NCBI GenBank assembly: GCA_945231345.1 | Contig: CALYOL010000002.1 | Location: 1-42,662, forward strand | DNA length: 42,662 bases | Source: an uncultured Porphyromonadaceae bacterium | GTDB taxonomy: Bacteria; Bacteroidota; Bacteroidia; Bacteroidales; Muribaculaceae | Reading direction: 5' to 3' | Shown: in pieces, positions 1 to 8,673 of the stretch | Layout of the letters: every line of letters begins with the position of its first letter | Numbering within the stretch: position 1 is the first letter of the stretch | The notes under the pieces: generated by a model | What the model was told of the DNA's origin: nothing | Databases searched by the model: none | What the model saw: the letters and a program-made list of their open reading frames with translations, nothing else | Made by a program: the position numbers and the translations under genes

Positions 1-3000
1 TCTCCTCTGAGCTGGTAGAAAATTCGCTAATGGATTTCAGAATTATGCGCGCCATCGACGGATAGTTTGAGCGGTTTAGGATAATGACTGACAGTGCTTT
101 CTCGTGTAGGTCATATTTCCTCCAGTCTGATATAATGTCTTGCACAGTCTTGTCTGACGTCTTTTTTGATGCCGAAGACTGCTTGACGTCGCCATAGAAA
201 GTACGAGTGTAAGTATATAGCATGTCTGGCAAGGTCTGTTTTGCGCGCTTGTTGTGTTCGGCAATTTTGGCATCAAGGAAAAGAACGGCATTTTTGACCA
301 TCTCGTCGAGTTTTTCGATGCTTGGATAATAGCCGAGCTGTCGTAGCATGGCAAATGCGGCGAGAACGTTTTGCGTTGCCCATTCAGAGCTTTCAGTGCC
401 ATAGCTGCTCCATGCCCAGCCGCCACCATGGCGCTGGAGGCGTGCAAGCACGTTGATTGACGTTTCATATACCCTGTCTATTTCTTTCTTGTCCAGCAGT
501 AGAGCAAGCCTCGTCATGCGCTGAGTGTCGTTCATCGCGTCTTGCATCCATGGGGTGCACTCGAGGAGTGCCACTTTCAGGTCTTGGTTTTTGCTAAGCA
601 TGGACACGAGTGTGGAATCGCTCTTGTCTGACTGCATCCAGTAGCGTATTGCACCGGCTATTTCAGGATTTTGCTTCATTATGCCCTCTGCCACGGCTGC
701 GGAGAATATTGCACCGGCAGCTGAAGGTGAGGTGAGAGGCTCTTCTTCTCGCAGCGAAGGAATGGCTGTCACCACGCTCCATGTTGGGTTTTCGTAAAAT
801 TCCAGGGTGACTTTTGCATTGCTTCCGCGTGGGATTGGCACGTTTACGGTTGTCTGGTCTATTCCCATATAGAACGGACGTGTCTCTATCACCGGCTGGG
901 CTGACTCCAGGGCGGCAATCAGACTCTGTTCGCCGTCTGAATTGCTGCCGTCTGATGCCTTGATGCGGAACAGTAGCGGTGTTCCGGCATTTTGTGCCTC
1001 TATAGGAAGTGTCACCACCTTGCTTTCCATTGCACCGAGTGAAATGGTGTCTGACAGGTTGGCTATTGCGTTTCCTGTGCCGGTATCAATGATGTCTATC
1101 GTGACACCAATACTGTCCTTAGCCTCGTCGGTATTGTTCATCACCGTAGCTGCGAGCACCACCTTATCGCCTTGGCGGATAAATCGTGGCAGTGCGCATT
1201 TCACCATTAGCGGACGTGAAGCTACAATGTTTCGTGTCTGAGTGTCAGTCAGCATATCTGCTGTATAAGCCACGGCGTTCATTATCCATGTCGTGGCTAT
1301 GCGAGGATAAGTAAATGAAACCGCTACGTTGCCATCTTCATCTGTGGTGAGCAGTGGCTCGAACAGGGCAAGCGGCTCTTCGCTTGGGCGGTATTCTTCT
1401 TGCTGTTTCGGCTTTTCGGCACCGCTATCCACTGCGCTCTCTTCCGTCTCTATTTCTGCTGCCATGTCTGCCATTGGGGCGGGTGCAGCTTCGCAATCAT
1501 CCATGTAATAATCTCCTACAAAGTTATTGCTTGCCTTGCACATCATACTATACCGCGGGGCTGAGTGATACATAGACCTTTCAAACATCCATTCATATTC
1601 CCACAGATTTAGTTCAGGGTATGGCAGATAGAATGAAAAATATGAATTTTCGGCATTGCGAACCATCACGTTGCCAATGCCCTGCACCGCGAGTCTGTAT
1701 TTTTTCTGCTTGCCAATGTAGCTGAATGCCAGTGGGCTGTGATGCTCAATGTCGTCAATGCTTTTGGAGAAAATATTCAGCATCAGGGCAGACTTGATGC
1801 CTGTGCCTACCGGATATGTCGTCTTTAGCTTTATGGTCTCTAATCCGCCGGGCACAATATTGTCGCGAAAACTTTCTATGCTGAGGGTGTATTTCTGCTT
1901 TTCATCTTTTATGGCTACTCTAATATCCTCATTTATAGGCTTATAATCTTTCACTCCGGCAATGTGGATAAACGCTTCTTCTACACTGTCTGGCAGCAAA
2001 ACAGCAACCTTGTTTAGTCCTTTTGTCAATGTAATCCACTGCTCGCTCGCTATGCTGTCTGCAGTCATTACAAACATTCTGGCGCATATTGTGTCGCAGC
2101 ATGTGGCTAAGAGCAGCTCATGGCTACGGTTTTTCGTTACGATGTCGCTGTTTGGAGTCCAGATAACGTCGCTAATCTCAAGTTCGCGCTTGTCAGGGTT
2201 ATAGAGTATCACATTGTTAGGCAATGTGGGATTTGCAAGCGTACTGTCTGATGGCTCTACGCTAATTTTGTATTCGCCGGGAGCAATATCGCTGAAATCA
2301 ACCTTATCCGTCGGTTTTGCTACTGCCTTTACTGCCACAATGCTATCGTTTTTAGCGTTTAATAGCCTTATATTCAGCGGTATTTCCACTTCATTGCCCA
2401 TAGGGTCTGAAACGGATACTCTCAGTGCTGCCGGCTTGCGGATATCAAAGCTTGTTGTTGTGAGCTCTATTCTGTATGGCTTGCCAATGGCAAAGCGGTA
2501 TTCACACGCTTGCGTCTCGCCTGCAGCTGAAGTGACGTTGCAACTCACTTGGATTGCACTGTCCGTGATACCATGTTTTTTTAGCGTTTCACTGTCTATC
2601 ACTATTTCAAATGCTCCGGCGGCATCGGTCACTGTCTCATACGTTGTCAGCGGAGTAAAGCTGTAAAACCACAGCATGCCGGTAGAGTATTCTGCGCTCA
2701 CAAACACTTTCGCATCACTTATTGGAAAGCCGGAATAGTCTGTGGCACACCCCTTTATCACTGCAGAGCCATCCTTTATAGACACGTCTGTGATTTTAGC
2801 ACTGAATGTAGGCAGCTTATAGTCGCTTACGGTCACGTATTTCGTTCCGATATTTTTGTTATTGTCTCTTACCTCAATGCGGAACTCGCCCATGAGCCCG
2901 CTCGTAGGCAGAGTGATTTTGCCTGTTATTCGCCCAAATTCATCGGTTTTATAGCTCTTTTTCTCTACTTCCTGATAGTTGGCATCACGGATAATTACGG

Positions 3001-4735
3001 TAACGTCATAATTACTGCAAATTTCAGATTTACCGTCATATACACTACGTATCACAGCAGCCCATTGCATTTCGTCGCCAGGGTGATATAGCGGTAGCGA
3101 GGTGGTGACGCTGGCTTCAAGTCTATTATTGTCGTAGTAATACGGCTTGTACATCCTGAAAAATTCAGCATACATGTCATCTCCTTTAGTAAGAGAATAA
3201 ATATCACCGGTACTAACTTTCAAAAAGCCTTCACTATCTGTCTTCCCAAGACATTTTCCGGTTTCCGTATCTGTCACTCTCACGCCATTGATTGGTCTAC
3301 CGGTCAAAGCATCGGCTGCGTAAACATTTTTCCAGGACTTAAACGCAAGGGCAAACGGATATATGCGTGACGCATGAATAATGCTATGCTCACTCAAATC
3401 CTTCAATTTTTTCCCCTCATGTATAGAGTCGCTATACGCTGTCAATACCGCATAAAGCCCAAATTTCGGTACTTTAAACTTTATCTTGGCTGTGCCGTGG
3501 AACAGGTGCTCGCGGCTGTCTGTTATCTCCTTCTTTTCCACAATAGACTTGACAATATACTCTTTTTTGATTTTATTGATTTCACACAGATATACATAAA
3601 ACTTACTTGCGTCTTTATATTCAGCTTCCACCTCAAACTCAATGCCCGGAGCCACAGACTGTGGTCCTGTTATGTTTACGCTCTTCCTGCGCAGGTGCTT
3701 GTTTAGGCTGTTTATCTTTTCGGCATACATAGAATTAGGGAATTTCTCTCCATATTCCAAGGTAGCATCATAATACGCTTGAAGGAAGTTTTCTCCTGCA
3801 CTTTCCCCTATGATGACGTCGCCATACTCTTGGTAATTATTATCGCAATACTCGCTGCCCTCCAAAATCGCAAGAGCAGAGAAATCATAATCCTTGTATT
3901 CAGCGTAAATGTCAAGAATTTGCTTGCCTATCTGATTTTCCGCCTTGACAAATTTGTTGTGCGACCACTTCAGCCGGTTTATCTCAGCCATCATATATGG
4001 CAGAGAATTGCTGGGTTTAAGGCTGACGAGCGCGGCGTAAATATGATGAATGGCAGTTGTGACTTTATCGGAAGAAATAAATTCTGAAGCCAAAAAGTCA
4101 TCGCCGCGCAATAGCCAGGACCCGTCTATAGAGGTTGATGAAGAAATATTTTCAAGCAATGTCAGAGAACGGTATGCCGCAAAGTCCAGCATAGTGGGAT
4201 AGACCACCTCGCTCCCTTTCTCAATATTAACAATCAGTGAATAATCATCAATTTTAGCCGCGTTTAACGCTTCCTTATACGACATAGCCTCGTCTATAAG
4301 CTGCGTAATCACATTGCGAAACTGCTCTCCGCTCCACTCACTGTAATCCTTCGGCAGAGGCTCAAGCGGCAACTCTCGGCGGTCGTAATTCCAGCGGTTT
4401 TCACTATAGACAGAAGAGTAGATATCAGCTTGAATTAGAGCGAGCATCGACTTAAGAAATTTGCTCGCTTTCTTGTCTGACTTAATATTCTCAATGCGAA
4501 CGAGGTTTTCTTTCAGGTTTTCATTGCTCACCGCACTTTCAGCAAGCGTCAGGTCGATGACAGCTCTCAGGGCGACAGCATCATCACCATTTTTCAGTGC
4601 GTTTTTCAATAATTTTTCACTATCTTTTGCCACCTGCTTAGGGTACGCAAAGTCCGGTTTTTTGTAATCTGCATTTATCATAGTTAATGACGATAAAATA
4701 ATTATAAATATTGTGGTTATTAATCTTGTATTCAT
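1..4735 (-). CDS. Alpha-2-macroglobulin-like protein, C-terminus cut off by contig edge
   Basis: The reading frame is open from an ATG at 4735 to the window edge (about 1,578 residues). The ORF track omits it, apparently because no stop lies inside the window. It begins with a Sec signal peptide (MNTRLITTIFIIILSS...) without a lipobox cysteine, so a periplasmic or exported protein is expected. The middle holds many beta-sandwich segments of macroglobulin (MG) type, including GRPINGVRVTDTETG, LPLYHPGDEMQWAAVIR and a carboxypeptidase-regulatory-like stretch. Then come the A2M-type segment around EPLLTTDEDGNVAVSFTYPR and the alpha-helical TED-like domain with LQRHGGGWAWSS. The thioester CxEQ motif is absent: the equivalent place reads LECTPWMQDAMND. 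Family members act as periplasmic protease traps or peptidoglycan-linked defence proteins; thioester-less forms are poorly understood. The last few hundred residues lie off the contig. Confidence 0.9.
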   Translation of the reverse strand, partial: MNTRLITTIFIIILSSLTMINADYKKPDFAYPKQVAKDSEKLLKNALKNGDDAVALRAVIDLTLAESAVSNENLKENLVRIENIKSDKKASKFLKSMLALIQADIYSSVYSENRWNYDRRELPLEPLPKDYSEWSGEQFRNVITQLIDEAMSYKEALNAAKIDDYSLIVNIEKGSEVVYPTMLDFAAYRSLTLLENISSSTSIDGSWLLRGDDFLASEFISSDKVTTAIHHIYAALVSLKPSNSLPYMMAEINRLKWSHNKFVKAENQIGKQILDIYAEYKDYDFSALAILEGSEYCDNNYQEYGDVIIGESAGENFLQAYYDATLEYGEKFPNSMYAEKINSLNKHLRRKSVNITGPQSVAPGIEFEVEAEYKDASKFYVYLCEINKIKKEYIVKSIVEKKEITDSREHLFHGTAKIKFKVPKFGLYAVLTAYSDSIHEGKKLKDLSEHSIIHASRIYPFALAFKSWKNVYAADALTGRPINGVRVTDTETGKCLGKTDSEGFLKVSTGDIYSLTKGDDMYAEFFRMYKPYYYDNNRLEASVTTSLPLYHPGDEMQWAAVIRSVYDGKSEICSNYDVTVIIRDANYQEVEKKSYKTDEFGRITGKITLPTSGLMGEFRIEVRDNNKNIGTKYVTVSDYKLPTFSAKITDVSIKDGSAVIKGCATDYSGFPISDAKVFVSAEYSTGMLWFYSFTPLTTYETVTDAAGAFEIVIDSETLKKHGITDSAIQVSCNVTSAAGETQACEYRFAIGKPYRIELTTTSFDIRKPAALRVSVSDPMGNEVEIPLNIRLLNAKNDSIVAVKAVAKPTDKVDFSDIAPGEYKISVEPSDSTLANPTLPNNVILYNPDKRELEISDVIWTPNSDIVTKNRSHELLLATCCDTICARMFVMTADSIASEQWITLTKGLNKVAVLLPDSVEEAFIHIAGVKDYKPINEDIRVAIKDEKQKYTLSIESFRDNIVPGGLETIKLKTTYPVGTGIKSALMLNIFSKSIDDIEHHSPLAFSYIGKQKKYRLAVQGIGNVMVRNAENSYFSFYLPYPELNLWEYEWMFERSMYHSAPRYSMMCKASNNFVGDYYMDDCEAAPAPMADMAAEIETEESAVDSGAEKPKQQEEYRPSEEPLALFEPLLTTDEDGNVAVSFTYPRIATTWIMNAVAYTADMLTDTQTRNIVASRPLMVKCALPRFIRQGDKVVLAATVMNNTDEAKDSIGVTIDIIDTGTGNAIANLSDTISLGAMESKVVTLPIEAQNAGTPLLFRIKASDGSNSDGEQSLIAALESAQPVIETRPFYMGIDQTTVNVPIPRGSNAKVTLEFYENPTWSVVTAIPSLREEEPLTSPSAAGAIFSAAVAEGIMKQNPEIAGAIRYWMQSDKSDSTLVSMLSKNQDLKVALLECTPWMQDAMNDTQRMTRLALLLDKKEIDRVYETSINVLARLQRHGGGWAWSSYGTESSEWATQNVLAAFAMLRQLGYYPSIEKLDEMVKNAVLFLDAKIAEHNKRAKQTLPDMLYTYTRTFYGDVKQSSASKKTSDKTVQDIISDWRKYDLHEKALSVIILNRSNYPSMARIILKSISEFSTSSEE

Positions 4736-4776
4736 GATTTTATGGTGATTCAGTTTCGAAAAATCAGTAATTTCTG

Positions 4777-4784
4777 CAAATATA
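4777..4784 (-). promoter_or_regulatory. Bacteroidota -7 box (TATATTTG) for the A2M gene
   Basis: On the minus strand TATATTTG matches the TAnnTTTG -7 consensus, about 42 bp upstream of the A2M ATG. A TTTG lies 17 bp further upstream (4802-4805), slightly closer than the usual 19-20 bp, so the -33 assignment is weak. Confidence 0.5.
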
Positions 4785-4876
4785 GCGAATTAATTGATAC
4801 ACAAAGCGGATTTACGAGATTTTAGCATTTTTTATTGTTTTATATTAGAGTTTGACGACACCAAAGTAACTAAAAT

Positions 4877-4904
4877 GGACTGACTCCTGCAAAGGTGCCA
4901 GTCC
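4877..4904 (-). terminator. Hairpin terminator downstream of lgt
   Basis: GGACTG and CAGTCC form the outer stem, and CCT-GCAA-AGG forms the inner stem-loop. On the minus strand it is followed by ATTTTAGTT; on the plus strand by TGATTTTTTT. It lies 60 bp beyond the lgt stop and could work in both directions, but only minus-strand genes flank it. Confidence 0.55.
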
Positions 4905-4963
4905 TGATTTTTTTATCTGCCTTCAAAAAAGTTTAGCGGACAGTAATATTTCATAAACAAGTG

Positions 4964-5794
4964 TTATGAAGCATGCTCTTGACTGTCTAATGCTTTATGT
5001 TTCATTGCATAGATTATAAGTCCGATGCCGAGGAGAATAAACGGGATGCTGAGGAGCTGCCCCATGTTCAGGAGCATGTCGCGCTCAAATTCCTCCTGTG
5101 GATTTTTTACAAATTCAATCAGGAAGCGTGCGGTGAAAAGGATGGTGAGAAAAACGCCGAAAATGAGTCCCGGACGACGTTGTGCACCTTTTTTCCAATA
5201 CATCCACATCAGCAGTCCAAAAAGTGCGATATAGCACAGTGCTTCATATATCTGCGTTGGATGGCATGCTTGTCCCTCGTATAAGTAGTGCCACTCGGCA
5301 GAGCGGACGAACATAAATCCCCAGGGCAGGTCTGTCTGGTGTCCGAAAATTTCGCTGTTCATTAGGTTGCCGAAGCGTATAAGCGCGCCTACGAGTGCGG
5401 TAGGTATCACCAGCCGGTCGAAAGTCCACAGCGGTGTACGCTTGGTTGTGATAATAGAGAATAGGAGAACGGCAATGATAATGGCGATAGTTCCTCCGTG
5501 ACTTGCAAGACCGCCTTCCCAGACATAAAGAATTTTTATAGGGTCGTCTTTGTATTGGTCCCAAGCATAGAAAAATACATGTCCCAGTCGTGCACCAATT
5601 ACGGTGGCTCCGAGAACCCACAGCAAAAGCTTGTCTATCCAGTCGTCGGGCACGCTTTCGCTTTTAAACATTTTTTCTACTATTTTGTAGCCGACAAGGA
5701 ATCCGATGCCAAACATCAGTCCATACCACCGAATTGACACGAAAGAGTCAATCATTACGGGGTCAACGTCCCATACTATTGCGTCTAAAATCAT
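4964..5794 (-). CDS. lgt: Prolipoprotein diacylglyceryl transferase Lgt
   Basis: Lgt is the inner-membrane enzyme that moves diacylglycerol from phosphatidylglycerol onto the lipobox cysteine of prolipoproteins, the first step of lipoprotein maturation. The 276-residue product has the normal length and about seven hydrophobic segments. It carries the family signatures GGLASHGGTIAI (the HGG region) and RFGNLMNSEIFG (the Lgt signature with its conserved Arg, Asn and Glu). The start MILDAIVWDVDP agrees with the usual short periplasmic N-terminus. It stands 65 bp downstream of the 2-oxoacid oxidoreductase operon, separated from it by a terminator. A later step of the same pathway is encoded here by lnb, about 12 kb away. 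Confidence 0.97.
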   Translation of the reverse strand: MILDAIVWDVDPVMIDSFVSIRWYGLMFGIGFLVGYKIVEKMFKSESVPDDWIDKLLLWVLGATVIGARLGHVFFYAWDQYKDDPIKILYVWEGGLASHGGTIAIIIAVLLFSIITTKRTPLWTFDRLVIPTALVGALIRFGNLMNSEIFGHQTDLPWGFMFVRSAEWHYLYEGQACHPTQIYEALCYIALFGLLMWMYWKKGAQRRPGLIFGVFLTILFTARFLIEFVKNPQEEFERDMLLNMGQLLSIPFILLGIGLIIYAMKHKALDSQEHAS

Positions 5795-5811
5795 ACTAAT
5801 AAAAAATATAT

Positions 5812-5843
5812 ATCCTCACCGCCATATTTCGTGCAGTGAGGAT
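5812..5843 (-). terminator. Rho-independent terminator of the 2-oxoacid oxidoreductase operon
   Basis: Perfect 8-bp arms ATCCTCAC / GTGAGGAT enclose a 16-nt loop. On the minus strand the hairpin is followed by ATATATTTTTT. It lies 17 bp past the stop of the gamma subunit gene. Confidence 0.75.
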
Positions 5844-5859
5844 TATGCGAAAAAATATA

Positions 5860-6399
5860 TTATTCGTTCACGAGTTCCATGCCAATCTTCACGGCTTTTT
5901 CATTTGCCGGGAGTAGGTGGTGGTGACGTTCAGGGAGAACTTTTTTCAGCCCTTTGAGTACGTTGTCTATTGATACAATCGGGTCGACTTTTATCAGTGA
6001 GCCGAGAAGAATCATATTGTAGCTCTTAGCGTTGCCATATTCGATGGTAGCATCCATTGCCTTCACCTCAATAATTCGGATGTCTTTCCGCTCAGGCATT
6101 CGGTGAATGCCGTAAGGGTCGTAAATAAGCAGTCCACCAGGCTTTACTGAGTGTTCAAATTTATCGAGGCTCTGCTGGTTTAGTATCACTGCCACGTCGT
6201 AAGTGTCAACAATAGGTGAGCTGATTCGTGTATCACTTATCACAACAGTGACGTTTGCGGTGCCACCGCGCTGTTCAGGTCCGTAAGACGGCATCCATGT
6301 CACTTCAAGGTCGTTCATCAGCGCACCGTATGCGAGGATTTTTCCCATTGAGAGTACACCTTGTCCTCCAAATCCAGCTATAATAATTTCTTGTTTCAT
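5860..6399 (-). CDS. 2-oxoacid:ferredoxin oxidoreductase, gamma subunit
   Basis: The 179-residue protein is the gamma (KorC/VorC-type) subunit of a four-subunit ketoacid:ferredoxin oxidoreductase. The N-terminal GFGGQGVLSMGKILA is the family signature, and PSYGPEQRGGTANVTVVIS follows, typical of this subunit. The complex oxidatively decarboxylates a 2-oxoacid to its acyl-CoA and passes electrons to ferredoxin. The gene is last in the operon and its ATG overlaps the upstream TGA in an ATGA, so translation is probably coupled. The substrate (2-oxoglutarate or branched-chain 2-oxoacids) cannot be decided from the sequence. Confidence 0.92.
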   Translation of the reverse strand: MKQEIIIAGFGGQGVLSMGKILAYGALMNDLEVTWMPSYGPEQRGGTANVTVVISDTRISSPIVDTYDVAVILNQQSLDKFEHSVKPGGLLIYDPYGIHRMPERKDIRIIEVKAMDATIEYGNAKSYNMILLGSLIKVDPIVSIDNVLKGLKKVLPERHHHLLPANEKAVKIGMELVNE

Positions 6400-7166
6400 T
6401 GCTTTACTTCATTTTTTAGGTCGCCGAGTTGATAATGTTCTCCCATGTGTTCACGCATCCACAGGTTTGCGTCGTGAGGGCTCATCTTCCAGCCGGAAGC
6501 GCAAGTTCCAAGTATTTCCACTACAGACGTTCCTCTCCCAGCCATAGAGTTGGCAAATGCTTGCGCGATAGCTTTCTTTGCTTTTTTTACCGCAGCAGGT
6601 GTATCTACAGACTGGCGGGTGACGTAGCAAGTGCCATCAAGTTTTGCGAGCAGCTCGGAGATGTTAAGTGGGTATCCGTTAAGGTCAATTCGGCGCCCGT
6701 AAGGTGTAGTGGCAGTCTTCATCCCCTCAAGGGTTGTAGGCGCCATTTGTCCTCCGGTCATGCCGTAAATACCGTTGTTTATGAAAATAATTGTGATGTT
6801 TTCAGCTCTGTTAGCGGCGTGTATTGTTTCTCCAGTGCCGATAGCGGCAAGGTCACCGTCGCCCTGATATGTAAAGACAAGTCGGTCTGGGTTAAGACGT
6901 TTGATAGCGGTGGCGAGTGCCGGAGCACGTCCGTGTGCGGCTTCAACCCAGTCGACGTCAATGTATTTGTAAGCAAAAACTGCACAACCCACAGGCGCAA
7001 CGCCTACGGTATTATCAGCATATCCCTCTTCATCGAGGATTTCGGCGATAATGCGGTGTACTACGCCATGGCTGCATCCCGGGCAATAGTGCATTGTATT
7101 ATCGTTTAGGAGACGAGGTTTCGCGTAAACGCGATTTTCAGGACAAATTATATCTTCTTGTTTCAT
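6396..7166 (-). CDS. korB: 2-oxoacid:ferredoxin oxidoreductase, TPP-binding beta subunit
   Basis: This 256-residue subunit binds thiamine pyrophosphate. The TPP motif runs from GDGDLAAIG to NNGIYGMTGGQMAPTT, and YCPGCSHGVVHRI near the N-terminus is typical of KorB-like subunits. Together with the alpha subunit (next gene upstream) it forms the catalytic core that makes acyl-CoA from a 2-oxoacid. It starts 4 bp after the alpha subunit stop and overlaps the gamma subunit start by 4 bp. The symbol korB is given by family resemblance; a 3-methyl-2-oxobutanoate (Vor) role is equally possible. Confidence 0.92.
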   Translation of the reverse strand: MKQEDIICPENRVYAKPRLLNDNTMHYCPGCSHGVVHRIIAEILDEEGYADNTVGVAPVGCAVFAYKYIDVDWVEAAHGRAPALATAIKRLNPDRLVFTYQGDGDLAAIGTGETIHAANRAENITIIFINNGIYGMTGGQMAPTTLEGMKTATTPYGRRIDLNGYPLNISELLAKLDGTCYVTRQSVDTPAAVKKAKKAIAQAFANSMAGRGTSVVEILGTCASGWKMSPHDANLWMREHMGEHYQLGDLKNEVKQ

Positions 7167-7170
7167 CGTA

Positions 7171-8256
7171 TTACTCTCCTATAAGTTCTTTTTTAAGTGC
7201 GCTGAGAATTTCAGACGGATTAGGAACGATACCACCCATTCTGCCAAAGTGGCGCACGTTCATGTTTCTTCCCACCGCGAGTCTCACGTCTTCTATCATC
7301 TGTCCGGCGTTTAGCTCGGTCACGAGTATTCCCTTGCATGTTTTTGACGCCTCTGCGATAGCGTCGTATGGGAATGGCCATAAGGTAATCGGGCGTATAA
7401 GACCAACCTTTATGCCCTCTGCGCGAGCGTCCTCAATTGCCTTGAGGCAGATGCGCGCCACTGTACCGAAAGCTACAATGAGGTATTCAGCGTCTTCAGT
7501 ATGATAAGACTCATATCGTACTTCGTTTTTCTCAATCTCGCGGTATGTGCGCTGGAAGCGTTCGTTGTTTTTCTCCATAAGTGCGGAGTCAAGCTCCAGA
7601 GAGGTAACTACATTAGGCTTTCTGCCATGTGAGTGTCCGGTGGCAGCCCAGGGGCATTGGCGTGCTATTTCTTCCTCAGTGCGCCGAGGACGAGGCTCCG
7701 GCAACACCACTTTTTCCATCATTTGCCCAACGATACCGTCGGCGAGAATCATAGCGGGAGTGCGGTATTTGAAGGCGAGGTCAAAGCCAAGCCCAACAAA
7801 ATCAGCCATCTCCTGTACGGTAGCCGGGGCGAGTACAATGAGGTGGTAGTCTCCGTGTCCGCCACCCTTAGTTGCCTGGAAATAGTCGCTCTGCGATGGG
7901 TGAATAGTTCCGAGTCCCGGACCGCCGCGCATAACGTTCACAATCAGCGCAGGCAGCTCAGAGGCGGCGAGATATGAAATACCCTCTTGCATCAGGCTTA
8001 TACCCGGGCTTGAGGAAGAAGTCATGACAGCTTTGCCGGTAGCAGCTCCGCCATAAACCATATTTATGGATGCAATTTCGCTTTCCGCCTGAAGGACAAC
8101 CATGCCGGTGGTTTCCCACGGCATTTCCGCCTCAAGCGTCTCAAGTACTTCAGACTGAGGGGTGATAGGGTATCCGAAATATCCGTCAACGCCGTATCGG
8201 ATAGCCGCATGAGCAATGGCTTCGTTACCCTTCATCAGTTTTACTTCCTGGTTCAT
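7171..8256 (-). CDS. vorB: 2-oxoacid:ferredoxin oxidoreductase, alpha subunit (VorB/KorA type)
   Basis: The 361-residue protein has the pyrimidine-binding domain (LMKGNEAIAHAAIRYGVDGYFGYPITPQSE), followed by the MRGGPGLGTIHPSQSDYFQATKGGGHGDYH stretch typical of this subunit. A C-terminal transketolase-like domain ends in GQMIEDVRLAVGRN...GRMGG. Bacteroidales homologues are usually called 3-methyl-2-oxobutanoate dehydrogenase subunit VorB; 2-oxoglutarate is the main alternative substrate. The gene follows the ferredoxin gene by 35 bp. Such complexes make acyl-CoA or, by reductive carboxylation, 2-oxoacids in anaerobes. Confidence 0.92.
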   Translation of the reverse strand: MNQEVKLMKGNEAIAHAAIRYGVDGYFGYPITPQSEVLETLEAEMPWETTGMVVLQAESEIASINMVYGGAATGKAVMTSSSSPGISLMQEGISYLAASELPALIVNVMRGGPGLGTIHPSQSDYFQATKGGGHGDYHLIVLAPATVQEMADFVGLGFDLAFKYRTPAMILADGIVGQMMEKVVLPEPRPRRTEEEIARQCPWAATGHSHGRKPNVVTSLELDSALMEKNNERFQRTYREIEKNEVRYESYHTEDAEYLIVAFGTVARICLKAIEDARAEGIKVGLIRPITLWPFPYDAIAEASKTCKGILVTELNAGQMIEDVRLAVGRNMNVRHFGRMGGIVPNPSEILSALKKELIGE

Positions 8257-8291
8257 ATAATATAATGGGAGAGAGTCTTAATTTGTTACAA

Positions 8292-8522
8292 TTACTTTTC
8301 TATGACCTTATACACTTCGATGCAAGCATCCGGGCAAACTGTCGCGCACGACGCACAACCGATACACGCCTCAGCATTGACAACAGTGGCATAGTGGTAG
8401 CCCTTATTGTTCACCTCTTTAGGTTGCAACTGCAAAACCTTTGTAGGACAAGCTATTACACATAGCTCGCAACCCTTGCATCTTTCTGCATTTATAGTAA
8501 CTGCACCGTATATTTTAGGCAT
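8292..8522 (-). CDS. 2-oxoacid oxidoreductase ferredoxin (delta) subunit, 2x[4Fe-4S]
   Basis: The 76-residue protein carries two classical cluster motifs, CKGCELCVIACP and CIGCASCATVCPDAC, so it should bind two [4Fe-4S] clusters. It is the first gene of the operon and corresponds to the small KorD/VorD-type subunit that relays electrons to free ferredoxin. It lies about 40 bp downstream of a consensus promoter. Confidence 0.93.
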   Translation of the reverse strand: MPKIYGAVTINAERCKGCELCVIACPTKVLQLQPKEVNNKGYHYATVVNAEACIGCASCATVCPDACIEVYKVIEK

Positions 8523-8562
8523 ATTTTTCTGTATTTTTGTCCTTTATTTCGTTTTAGTGATA

Positions 8563-8570
8563 CAAAGATA
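8563..8570 (-). promoter_or_regulatory. Bacteroidota -7 box (TATCTTTG) for the 2-oxoacid oxidoreductase operon
   Basis: TATCTTTG on the minus strand matches TAnnTTTG exactly and lies 40 bp upstream of the ferredoxin-subunit ATG. I find no clear TTTG at the -33 distance. Confidence 0.6.
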
Positions 8571-8615
8571 CAAATTTTATTTCGAAAATATGCTTTTTAA
8601 CATAAACTTAACTTA

Positions 8616-8641
8616 TGGCACACATTGCTATTTGTGTGCTA
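8616..8641 (-). other. Hairpin between the HAD gene and the 2-oxoacid oxidoreductase promoter
   Basis: TGGCACACA and TGTGTGCTA form a 9-bp stem (one G-T pair) around an 8-nt loop, 33 bp past the HAD stop. No clear T-run follows on either strand. It may be a weak terminator for the HAD gene or a regulatory site upstream of the next promoter; the sequence does not decide. Confidence 0.35.
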
Positions 8642-8673
8642 TTAATTGGCAAAAATGTGTATAATGCAATAAA

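Noticed and set aside
76-468. 130-residue minus-strand ORF in the track
   Set aside because: It is a frame-shifted shadow of the A2M-like gene, whose true frame is open over the same bases.
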